Below are positions 21,401-31,827 of a stretch of 64,000 bases of DNA, one piece after another. Every line of letters starts with the position of its first letter. Position 1 is the stretch's first letter. Source of the DNA: Nematostella vectensis (taxonomy: Eukaryota; Cnidaria; Anthozoa; Actiniaria; Edwardsiidae); contig NC_064037.1 in the NCBI RefSeq assembly GCF_932526225.1, forward strand, positions 8,600,203 through 8,664,202, in the 5' to 3' direction. The notes below the pieces were generated by a model, which was not told the origin of the DNA, made no database searches, and worked only from the letters and a program-made list of their open reading frames with translations. The position numbers were made by a program, and so were the translations under genes.

Positions 21401-24400
21401 AATTTTTGGTATACACACAATTTAAAACCGTGAAAAAGATCTACTATATTTTATCTCTAGTTTTTACTTTATTAGTTTACTAATACTGCATTTCAAACTA
21501 ACTTCTCCCGCAATTGATGCAATTGCAAGTATGAAATTCTAAAATCAATCTAGGTTTTTTGTGTGCTTAAATTCCAGCACTCTCCACTCTTACGGTGATA
21601 TCTTCACTTACTTTAATTTAAATGGACTTTCAAAGGGTATTTCTCTAGGGTCCCAACTATTGTTTGCTGATGTTTCAATATGTTTTTTCCATCAGAGAAC
21701 GGTTTAATTGTGTCATCCGCATTAAATATGCTCTTGTGCTTGACAAAATTAGTGCTCACTAAATACTTTGCATTTTAACAGGCAGCCCCTGGGTTTTGTC
21801 AACCAATAAAAACATTGTACAACAATAAAATGCTAAGCTACTAACATACTTAAGTTATCCATGAAAAAAATATTTTCATGCCCACCACATGCCATTTAAT
21901 CATCTTTGACTTTAAGATTAAAATCAGTGACACCAGAAATAATATAATTTCCCTGAACTTTTTCATGTTATTCTGAATGTTCATAACAACAATAGATAAA
22001 ACCCTACATTGTTATTTTTTTTATGAAAAATAAATGACCCGTAGCTTCAAGGAGTTCATGAGTTTGAAAAGAATAAAACAACCATAAAATACTGCCTACT
22101 GAAGGTCAGTTTCGTCTTTTGGACTTTCCTAAGGCCTAGATTTGATCATAATATATTTAAATAAATTAAAAGGATAATATTCATCACAAGGTCTGAGATT
22201 CAGATTAGGTTTAATTCTCCTTGCACCTGTCACAGGTAGTATTCTTATGCTAATACCCCCCACACTAGTAAATTATGTTCCAAGGGATGTTAGAGCTAAG
22301 AATGAGCCAATAAAATAAATAGATCTATAAACTATTGAACATTTTATGTATATGTAAATGAGTAAGTATGTTAATGACTTGAGTTATTCTCAAATAAATG
22401 TATATGTAAATAAGTAGTATGTCAATGATTTGAGTTATTCTCAAATAAATCGTGCCTTAAAGTTACATGTTCATCATGCAATAAAATAATTTTGACAAAA
22501 GGGGAGTGGTGGGTAAGGCTGCCAGCCCCCCCCCCAACACACACACACACCTGCCGTAAACATCTTATACAATATATCTTTGAACTGACAGAGTGAGTGC
22601 TTGTTGGTAACCCACTACCTTAAGTTATCAGAACTGAATCAGTGCAAATTAACATACTTACAATTGGCTGGTACATTTTATAGGCACCTGGGGCTCTGAC
22701 AAACTCTGGGTCTGGAAGCCTGGAGAAATACATAAATACATAAGGATATGGAGACACCAGTAACATAAGATACATATAAGGGACTGAAGGTAGAAAATAA
22801 GAAGTGTAAAATTATTTTTTAAACATCATATCACAGGCTAAATCAGACCAAATGCTAGTCCTAAAGCATGTGTCTATATATATTTTGTGACAAAAAAAAC
22901 ATAGTGAATAATTATTTTTCATTCAAATATCTTAAGCACATAAAACAGTACAAGGAATAATTTGATAACCCTTATCTACAGTTTAGTTGTCAAAATTCCA
23001 TTAAGGTGTCAAAAACATCAGCAGTGCAAAGTGTATTAAAATCAGATTTAGCCAAATTATAAGATGTCAACATCAAAACTGTACTTCTCTTGACTCCTAT
23101 TATATTATATATTTTTAACATTATTTGAATTACTTTACAAATAAACAGTAGTTAAAAATGGCATGTTTTCAACTTGTAGGTAGAAAATAGCTCATGATAT
23201 AAAATACCAGATAACAAAAACATTTGGTGCTAATGAAAACAAGCTGTCACAAGGAAAAAATGTTTCATGACTCTAATTGTGGTTATCATATACGCATGTC
23301 CACCAGTCGGGCACAACCTTGGGTTATACACAACAGTAATGAGTACAGTAAATGTCTTGGATTTTATTTTTCTGTACATCAAATACTTGATATTACAACT
23401 TACTGTACCCAGTTAGTAGGTAACTTAGCACTTGAAAAAAAAAACAACCCTTACCTGGTTTTAAAATGTTGCTTGTGTTTCTTTTTAATTTGTTATTTTC
23501 CATTTAAACTTGGTAAGTTGAAAATAAGTTAAAATCAAGCCCTGTGTAAGCACTTACCTCTCAGGTTCTAATGGAGCAGGTGTTGGTGGTTTCTCTTCTT
23601 CTTTCTGCTCTTCTTTTACCTCTTGTTTCTCAGCTTCTGGTTCTGGTTCAACCCATGGTGTTGGCAGTTGACTTGGTTTGTGCTGTGACTTGATATCAGC
23701 CTCACGCCTCTCAAATGTTGGTTTGGCTCTAGGCTTTTTCAGTTGCTCTGTCTTTGCTGGTGTAGCTGGCGCTGGAGCCAGTTTTGGCTCAGGAGCCTTG
23801 GTGGGCTTCAGGATTGGTTTTGGTGGTTCCTTTGGTGCTACAGGGTTTGGCTCTGGTGGTTTATAACTTGATATTTTGACTGAATCAAGGAACTTGACTT
23901 TTGGCTCTGCGGGACTAATGCTTACAGGAGGAGGAGCCTCTTTTAGGGGCTCAGGTTCAGGGGGCTTTATTGGTTCTTGCAAAGGGACATCTGTCTCATG
24001 AGGTTCCATATCATTTCTTACTTCAGGTCCCTTATCCTCTATTTGCTCCTCTTTAATAAAAGGAACTTCTTGCTTGGTGTCCCTATCACTTGTTTCGCCT
24101 TTCTGCTCATCTTCCTGCACATTATCGTGTTCTGTTATCACATCTGGTTTATTTGTCTCTTTGGCTTCGGGTTCTGTAGTTTCCAGTGCTGGCTCAGGGG
24201 TATTACTTATTGCCTCTGGCTCTTCCACTGGTTCAGGTGAGGGTGACTTTCTTGTAATAAGTATTTGTACTTCTGGTTCCTGGAGAAACAATAGTCAGAG
24301 TGTTTAGTCTTACATCTAATTGATTCCATCATTAGGACAATCAATAAGGACATTATAGTGCCACAGAGAAACTAGAAATATTCAGTTTTGGATTCTGAGC

Positions 24401-26665
24401 ATAGTATTATCAAGTGATAAATGGCACAAACTGCCGTGCAACCAAAAAGCCAAAATCTCACAAAAACAGTGAATAGTAGTAGCTTTCTGGTCATTAGTAG
24501 AAAAGCATCCCTTGCCTTAAAAAATCATAATTAGGGTATAAAACTTAAAAAATTATAATAATAAGGGTTTGCCAAAAATGCTTTGATTTTTGAATATATC
24601 TTACCTGGAAGTCAGAGTCTGACTTGTTGTCATCGACAGGAAGAGGGTACTGTTCCGGAGGATGGAGTAGGGTGTTGTTGGTGCTGTTGTAGTTGTCTGC
24701 CATATCAAGGTATTGCTCAACAATATCACCCATGTCTGCAACATCTCTTTCATCCAGTTCTAAGTAAAACAGGTAAGAAATTTTGGGCTACTTTAATAGA
24801 TGGAGTATTGCAGTCAACCTGTTTTATGTGTACCATGGCTTCCTTGTAAAAGGCCAATAAAGGCTGATTTAGACAGCACAATTTAGTCGTATGTGACCTG
24901 TCTACGGCATGTCTTAGCCTTGAATTACACACTATGACTTTCATAGTCAAAAGTTGTAGCAAAGTCGTAGGCTGATTTGCACTCTACAACTAGAGTTGTA
25001 AAGGTGTTGCGGGCAAGTTGCATAAGACAAAATCGTGCTGTCTAAGCCGCTCAAGTAAGGGTGCGAGACACCCCTCCCTACTTCCCCAGCCTACTGGCCA
25101 GGTGCTATATAAGCAAAATACCTGATGGGTCGTACTGTTCTGACAAGGACGGCTCAGTGGGTGTGGCAGGTACCACAAAGCTCTCTTCAAACAACACCAT
25201 CTCATCCAGATCTTCCTCGGGCAGGGTGTCAGGCTCCTCATCTGACTGGGTGTTATACCCGCTGGTCAGGTTGGTGGGTGATTGACCAGAGATGGGTGCT
25301 GGCGTAACAAAGTGAAGGTACTGTGGAACTTGACCTCTTCTGTACTGAAGAAAAATATGTTTTAAGGAATGAGAATAGGAGGTATGTTGAAGGAGCAGGT
25401 AGTGAAATATAACCAGTAAGCAAGATGTTAGAATCAAAATTGAAGCAATTAAAAAAAGCTGAAAAGGAAGACAAAAAGAAAAGGAAACTAAGAAATAGGA
25501 ATTATCATTGTCAACATTCTTCTACAAGTACTAGACTCACTACAGATGGTCTTGCAACTGGCCAAAACTGTGCATGTCTCTGTAATAAAAGAGAATAAAG
25601 TTGAAAGTCTATAAACACTTCTCTTCTTGATGCAAGTAGTACCTGAATGTCCCTTCCTCTTAATTATAAAAAGACAAAATGTAACTGACAAGACAGATAG
25701 ATAAGTGGAAATAGTTACTAATAGTTACCCAAAACCTTGGGGAAGTGTGTTTTGGGAGGAGAACAGAGTGGTTATCCTTTTTGCTGATTAGCAAAAAGCA
25801 TAGCACAATGACCTGTACATGGCAGGTTTATATAGCTTTGATTTATGGTGTGCACAGGTGTCCCTCAGCTACAGTAGTAGCCTGTACTCACTGTGTCTGT
25901 TGCTGTTTTAGGCCGGGTATTGTATGCAGAACAACAGTGTCTTAAACCACTATGGGTCACTGCATTTTGTATAATATTGGGCATGCAAGTCAATGGCCTT
26001 GTCATGGCGTAAAGCTTGTCATGTTCATTGCCGTCACTTGGGACCTTCGTTACAAGTTCAACTGCACTAAAATTATATGGCAAAGGGGCAGATTTGCATC
26101 TTTCTTTTTGTCTTTTATGGATATCTTCAGGAGAAAGTAATGATCGTGATGTTGAAGCAGAACTTGTTCTTAGCTGCCATGCCCTTTGCGGCGCACCCCT
26201 TGATACAGGTCGACTGGAGCCTGCTCCAGAACTTGCTGTCTGGGGCCTCTTTGGCACATATCTAAAATGTCTTGGTGGTGCAGACTTGCATCGTGTCCTT
26301 TGGAATCCTAGGTACATAGCCGTTGGTGAGGAGTGTATAGATTTTGTTCCTGACTTTGAACTATACCCACTTCGAGATGATGCAGGCCGTGATGTTACAG
26401 GAGTAGGAGAAGGATTTTTTAGCATGCCAACAGATAAATTTGGTGTTTCCCACCCTGGCTGGTGGCCATAGGCATGATTCCTTGCTTTTGTAGCTCCCAT
26501 AGAGGTATTAAACCTTGGAGTAGCACTTTTCACCCTTCTGTTATATAGCCTGTCGGCATTAGCACTTGAAAAAAAGTTGTAGAGGGCGTTGGGATCTAGA
26601 TATTCTCTGTCTTGCACCCTATTGCCCGCTGTCAACCACACGCGGTCTTGGTCTGGGTGAGACAT
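18446..26665 (-). CDS. EF-hand protein with long disordered N-terminal half; family not named
   Basis: Fourteen exons in transcript order: 25892-26665, 25541-25579, 25122-25344, 24605-24759, 23558-24279, 22662-22719, 20871-21023, 20225-20324, 19879-19921, 19671-19746, 19381-19452, 18839-18930, 18590-18680, 18446-18484. Phases join to 878 residues. Residues 1-260 are basic and Ser/Arg-rich, with repeated (R/K)CKSAP and RPxTA motifs; about 400-640 are extremely Pro/Glu/Lys-rich and probably disordered. The C-terminal ~240 residues are globular: KPWLQGRLALSKQTSRFELP, then a canonical EF-hand loop at 771-782 (DKDRDGIISYRE) split across two exons, a degenerate second EF region (EADDKTKFNLKQF) and a conserved tail ending VSPTVRKILDVL. 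It is probably a calcium-responsive structural protein. I recognise the C-terminal block as conserved in animals but cannot name the family. Confidence 0.85.
19013..19380. repeat. ~78-bp repeat copying the exon end RQIAE and its donor, interrupted by a MITE
   Basis: Units share TTGATCTGATCAA, AAATATACC(T/A)TAGAGGC and CCTTA(T)CTCTGCTATCTGTC. The last element copies the final ~16 nt of exon 19381-19452 and its donor. In both copies (about 19230 and 19311) the donor GT reads AT on the minus strand (GCAGAG|ATAAGG against the real GCAGAG|GTAAGG). A third copy is split by the insertion at 19050-19224. Confidence 0.88.
19050..19224. mobile_element. 175-bp MITE nested in the tandem repeat
   Basis: Ends are CCAGGGGCAAATCTAGCTTT and, reverse-complemented, CCAGTAGCGGATCTATAAAG. 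A 3-bp AGG flanks both sides (19047-19049, 19225-19227), and removing the element restores the repeat word TTAGAGGCCTTATC. Its interior (TTTTGGAATGGGCAAACA, GGGCAGCCCAAGGGGG) is shared with part of the larger element at 12945-13030. Confidence 0.75.
20674..20832. mobile_element. Probable 159-bp MITE in an intron of the EF-hand gene
   Basis: The ends AGGCTTGTACCCAGGATTGG and, reverse-complemented, AGGCGTGTACACAGGGGGGT form an imperfect inverted pair. A related single end (GGCCTGTACCCAGGAC) stands near 40518. There is no clear target-site duplication. Confidence 0.5.
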
Positions 26666-28113
26666 GGTGATGGGTAGATATTCTTGCTTCTAACTACAGG
26701 TATTACTGTGCCAAACTTGAAGCTCTTGTACCCAAAATGCTTGTTTTGTTTCACTTATGACCCTTATGCTCACCATTTAATGTTATTCCAGCCATCTTAA
26801 GACAACCCTGAAAAATAAACACATATTTTTAAAGTTAAAACTTTATAAACCCATTCTTCTTGTTGATCTCTTCAGAATTTAAGTAGAATTGTTTTTTGTG
26901 ACATCACAATAAGATTTTAATCCTTCTTGATTTTACAGCATTTAGCAAGTGATCGTAAAACAAAAGGTGAGTTTTCAAATAGATTAACAAAATGGCTTAA
27001 ACTTGACAATGGATGTAGAAAACATGCAAGGATCGATCAAGAATTCAACAAAAAAATTGAGATTTACTGGGCCCTTGAGCAATAGCTAGCAAATGAATGC
27101 ATTCCAAGCAAGTAGATAACATCACAAACCTCAAATGTCCTAAAGAAAATCGAAGCAACGACAAAGAAAATTCGTAAATAAAGGATCCAAACCTTGAACA
27201 TTATTACCTGTTTTATATCTATAAGTACAACATAATTTATTTTGATTTATTTACATTTTTTCCCATAAAGATGCCGGTCGAGAAAATTGAGTAAAGTTTT
27301 ATTTTGTCACTTCATAAGTTAAATGATTAGCAATAAATTTGCTCGTAGTGACATATTAGTTTATTGGATGAACAATCTTTGTTAAATGAAGTTCACACAA
27401 ATTTCTTATACTTCTATTTGAATGTTTAGCATATTTGATTTAATAAGATGTCCTTCCGAAAAAGTTAAGAGAACGAAACGAAAGTTCGAATTGCTTGTGA
27501 AATGAAAGGTGACAAAATTTTACAATCTTTGCTTGATTGGAAGGGAAACCAAAGTAGGGAAATGAATATGTGGCAAAAAAAAAACTCTAATAGTGTAGCT
27601 GGCTCACCCAGATATAGTAAATGATATTAGAATATAAGCATCTCTAAAATTATTGCACCTTTGGCTTTCTTTCACTTTACCAAGACAGGCGGCATCTTGT
27701 TACAGCGACTTTTGCAAAAGAGCTTAGTGTCTTGCTCGTAAAACTACAATCCAATATTGGTTGAGGGGAACAGCAAACGGTTATTTGCCTTTTACAGCCT
27801 CAAATCTCAGTATCCCGCTATGAAACTTCTCCGCAACAATCGATCCACATGTCTGCGTCGCCAACACAAAGTCAAATTTTCAAGTTGTTTATCCGTATAT
27901 TAGTCCCTTGTTAAGCTCACCCAATCAAAACTAAGTTCATTCCTGTACTTACTTTTGGCCAATCAGCGATCTCGTAAGAAAAGCAGTCCATAACTTCGGT
28001 TTCCATGACGATATTAGAACACCTTTACTACTAAGTGGCCCCAAAAAGGCTTTAAGTTTATCGCAAACAAAGCGAACAATAGAGGTTTTGGGTATCCAAA
28101 GTCAGGATAGTTG
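26666..28113. other. Divergent intergenic region, no gene found
   Basis: This 1.45 kb lies between the EF-hand gene (minus) and the small gene at 28114 (plus). It is AT-rich, with no clear TATA box, RNA gene or repeat. It probably holds the promoters of both. Confidence 0.5.
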
Positions 28114-28347
28114 ATGCGTGCGATGTCTTCTACTCCAGATTCTTCGTATGGAAAGATCAACGTGGCCCAGGTGATGAAAATAGCGGATCCTCTACCGGAG
28201 CAATGGACGCTTGTCAAGGACTGGAACATTGAGCGGCGAGAACGCCACGAATCCTGGAGGTCGCAGGCGAACTCCCAGATACTACACATGTACCAAGAAA
28301 TGGAGAAATCTATCCAAGAACATCCCAATGCTCTTGAAAAGCACTGA
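28114..28347 (+). CDS. Small conserved-looking hypothetical protein, 74-77 residues
   Basis: A single-exon frame with candidate starts at ATG 28114 (MRAMSSTPDSSYGK) and ATG 28123 (MSSTPD), ending ...EHPNALEKH. The protein is hydrophilic, Trp-containing (EQWTLVKDWNIERRERHESW) and probably helical in its second half, which has heptad-like spacing (ILHMYQEMEKSI). No signal peptide or membrane segment is seen. AATAAA at 28682 could serve as the polyadenylation signal. The composition looks like real coding sequence, but I do not recognise the family, and it could be the first exon of a longer gene. Confidence 0.55.
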   Translation: MRAMSSTPDSSYGKINVAQVMKIADPLPEQWTLVKDWNIERRERHESWRSQANSQILHMYQEMEKSIQEHPNALEKH

Positions 28348-28754
28348 GAATTGCAGTGTGTTGGAAACAACCTAAATGGAAAATAATGGGTTGTACACGA
28401 GAACATTTCACAAATTCACAGCTATATATTTATTACGGAATAGCAAAAAGAAACCGGCAGAGAAGACGTCTGTTTACACTGTATTGGTATTTGTGTCAGA
28501 GACGATAAGCATTAAATATTTATTTAAAAGTTTTATTTCAAGTTAAAACTACAGTTTGCGTCGATTTATCGACACGCGACGGTAGAAGTATGTACTATTT
28601 TACAAGCTGTTTGTTTGAACATTAAGCAAACAATCTTTATAAGAACATTTAATATATTTCGATAAAGTTTAATATATCAGTAATAAAATTCTCAATTTTA
28701 CTTTTTTGTTTGATTGCCTGTTTTTCCCTTCCTAGTCTTAACTGTTTATTTTTT

Positions 28755-28980
28755 TTCTGTCCGGCTTTCCGTTCTGTCCTTCCGTCTACCTGACCCGTCC
28801 GTCATTTCGTCCGTCCGTCTAACATTGTCTGTCGTCATTGTCTGTCGTTCCCGTCTGTCTGACTGTCCGTCTGTCTGTACCCGTTCGTCAGTCGATCTGT
28901 TGGCTTGTCTGACTGCATGTACCCGTCCGTCTGTAGATCTTTCCGTATGTCTTTATCTGTATGTATGTATGTAGTCACAC
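28755..28980. repeat. (GTCC/GTCT)n-like tetranucleotide microsatellite
   Basis: Imperfect runs of CCGTCCGT, CTGTCTGT and TATGTATG. The open frame over it is a composition artefact. Confidence 0.85.
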
Positions 28981-29690
28981 TACATCCAGTCACCCTGCAC
29001 TACTGTCACGCGGGAAAATATCGCAGGGTGTCGGGATTCGCTAGTACTTGCCAAGCGGGAAATAACGCTGGGTGACGGGTTTCGCTATTTTTTAACTTTA
29101 GCATTTTAGTCAATTTGCGGCCAACTTATGCCGGGAGTTAATGATTCGTTTTTGTTTAGTTATGGGTATGTAGCGTGTTACCCCCGAAGTCAATAATAAC
29201 CATGTAATCATTACGTAGGTCACGGCAAGTCTCCAAGTGTAACTCACTGGCACACCCACGTAGGAAGGTCGGCCTTCGTACACCTATTGGCTAAAAATCT
29301 TATCCAAACGAAGCTAAACGTTTCTCGGGGTGTCAGCGAAGGTCTCTCGTTTGGACTTGCCGTCCTTAGAGAGCATACAAAAGGGATGCGGTACGATACC
29401 CCAAGTTCATCTGAAAATCTACTTGTAAAACCGTCTTGTACACCCTGTGTAAAGCAGTTTTGTAACAGCGATCAAGTAAACCCGGTATCGTCCCCAAAAG
29501 TCATCTTTGTCGTTGTTACACTACAATTAAATACCACGCAAAAGAACCCCAAATAAAATATCGAATTTAAATTGAGAATTAAAGGAATTCTGATATTTGT
29601 TTGACCTTTGCAGCCCAAAAGAGTTTTTTTTTGTATCACATCTCCCCCCCCCCGCCTCTTCATAAGGTTATATCTCTACCCTCTCGCCTC
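28981..29690. other. Intergenic, no gene found
   Basis: It contains a short imperfect direct repeat (GCGGGAAAATATCGCAGGGTG at 29010 against GCGGGAAATAACGCTGGGTG at 29055). Otherwise nothing is recognised. Confidence 0.4.
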
Positions 29691-29696
29691 GTCTAC

Positions 29697-29815
29697 CACC
29701 AGGGCCACCGAATGGTCCTTGGTGAGCACTTGTGAGCAAATGAACACCCCGTTTTTTTATGCGAGACCGAAGATTTTTTGCTTTTGAATAAATATCGAGC
29801 AGCTCGATTTTTGTT
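29697..29815 (-). repeat. Interspersed repeat copy, same family as 55690-55935 (opposite orientation)
   Basis: It shares ACCGAATGGTC, GTGAGCACC..GTTTTTTTAT, TATGCGAGACCGA and TTTTTGAATAAAT.TCGAGCAGC with the reverse complement of 55760-55930. The strand is given relative to the 55.7-kb copy. Confidence 0.75.
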
Positions 29816-29839
29816 GTAATCATCCTTTCTCTTTTACCT

Positions 29840-30015
29840 TGTATAATCTCGCCCCCTGTCGCCTTTCTACGGTTGTTTTATCCCCCGCCCCTTTTATCGT
29901 TTCTACCGTTGCATAACTCCGCCCTCTCACCTTTTCTACGGTTGTATCACCCTTCTTGCCTTTTCTTCCGTTGTATCAGCCCCCCCCTCCCTTATCTTCA
30001 ACGATTGTATCACCT
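29840..30015. repeat. ~40-bp pyrimidine-rich minisatellite
   Basis: About four imperfect units of ...TTTTCTACGGTTGTATCACC CC.C.CGCC. No coding signal. Confidence 0.75.
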
Positions 30016-30058
30016 ACCGCAGAGGTGACTCTTTCTTGTCTGTTCCTCGTGTATGCAG

Positions 30059-30139
30059 AACTCAGCCCGAACTGCCCGTCGGGACTCGAGTACTGTGTAC
30101 GTTGTAACGCGTACCCACAATGCCCGCAAACGTTCCAGG
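30059..30139 (+). other. Candidate isolated cysteine-containing exon
   Basis: It is bounded by an acceptor-like TGTATGCAG and a donor-like CCAGG|GTAAGTGG, and is GC-richer than its surroundings. It would encode LSPNCPSGLEYC VRCNAYPQCPQTFQ, with four Cys in about 18 residues, as in small extracellular modules. No partner exon was found, so this may be chance. Confidence 0.25.
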
Positions 30140-30299
30140 GTAAGTGGTGCACGGTAGGACACTTCCTCCTCTTCTGGAACTGTACATGGTTGAGATGATA
30201 GGAAAACCAGTAGCTGTACTGGCTTAGCGCTCGTCTGCTATCCATGTGGGTCGGGGAAATTCTCTCGATTATTCATCCACCAGTTGCAATATTGAACAG

Positions 30300-31827
30300 C
30301 CTGCATTGGATATTTGAGAAGTAAACGCTTTTTTTTTAAGAAGGCGCCTTTACCTTTATCTTACGCCAACGGGAAAGGGAGCTTTTCTTTGAAGATGAGC
30401 GTTAAAAAGAGTTAGTGTTTATTGTTAGCGGATGAAAGTTGTAGCATACGCGTTTTTAACCCATTCCGTCTTCAACCGCCGTGAATCGTTCGGGTGATTA
30501 TGCTAACACTAACATAACATATTTTGGGCATCTCTTGCATTTTCTATAATGGCAGGTTAATCCAATATCAGAACATAAAGATTGAAGAAGTCCATAGAAA
30601 GCCATTGGATATTTATGATCTTATTTTCATAAATGTGAATGTATGAAAGTAGATTGTATTAGATATGAAAGATTGTATTCTAGTATTTTTAGATACGCAT
30701 TTTATACAGATAATCTTGTTTAAACATTATTAGTTTGGCCTTCGCATACTCGAAAGTTTGTTAGCGTGGACTGTTTCCTGAGCAACGTTTTTCAAAAAGT
30801 TATTGTACCCCTTGTGTGAAAGACCTCGTTATCAAATACAAAACGGTTCCCAATCTTCATTTAGAAGATATACTCTTAAAATTTTGTTGCCTGATAAATT
30901 TGTTTCAGTAGAAATCGCAAAAAAAATCGAGCAAAATTTAAAGCCCGACGCTAATTTACTAAGATCTAAAAGAGTTTGACCGACTTTCCGTTGGGTTTCG
31001 AACACCACCACAAAACAAGAAAGGGATCCATTGAAAGAATTGTTCTTGGTTAGAGGACAGTCAAGTACTTTTTTTCAAATTTCTGAAAATTACCTTATGA
31101 TCGCAAGCATAACCCCAAATTTCTTCCCATAGTTTTTTCCTTGACAATTTTTCTTGCTTTCTAATACCTGTAATAATTAATTCTTACGCTGCAGGTGACA
31201 AGATTCCGCTAAATTAATCATACGATACCAAGTTTGAATAGTCTGTTTTATGTACCCACAAGACAAAACGTTGTTGACTTAGCAGAGATCATTTCCACAA
31301 AAAGAAATTGATATTTTCTTTCCCTTTGAAATAAAACTTAAGAGACAAAGCTTGTGATGCATAATCTTAAAGGCTAAAAGTTTTTGGCGTAAAGAGATGA
31401 TATACCAAAGCTGATTTCTCAATTATTAATAAAACAATGATAAAAAATCATTAAAATGGATAGTTTTATCATTTAACGACAATTTATTCCCACGATTATC
31501 GCTTACTATAACTAAATATAAGTTTTTGGACAGAAGGAGGAATGGAATCAATCAATCTTTATTTCTGTTTTTCGGTTTGATTTCGATGCCCTTTGGGTCT
31601 GAGTTACAGGTATTCTGATATATTTTGAAATTTACTATATTATCACATTTAGTAGATTACTTAAAACTATAGGAACCATGCACAATGAACCTAGCGCTGA
31701 CTGAAAGATCAGTATGAACGTTTACAGTATATCATAACAAACAACACACGACTGGGAGGAAAACACAGAAGTCAATAATTGAACTCAAGTTCACTGATGT
31801 ACTACACTTGATTAAGGGTTAAATGCT
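30300..31827. other. AT-rich intergenic, HSD17B4 3' UTR at right
   Basis: No gene recognised. A minus-strand AATAAA (plus TTTATT at 31558-31563) is placed to end the HSD17B4 transcript about 270 nt after its stop. Confidence 0.5.
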
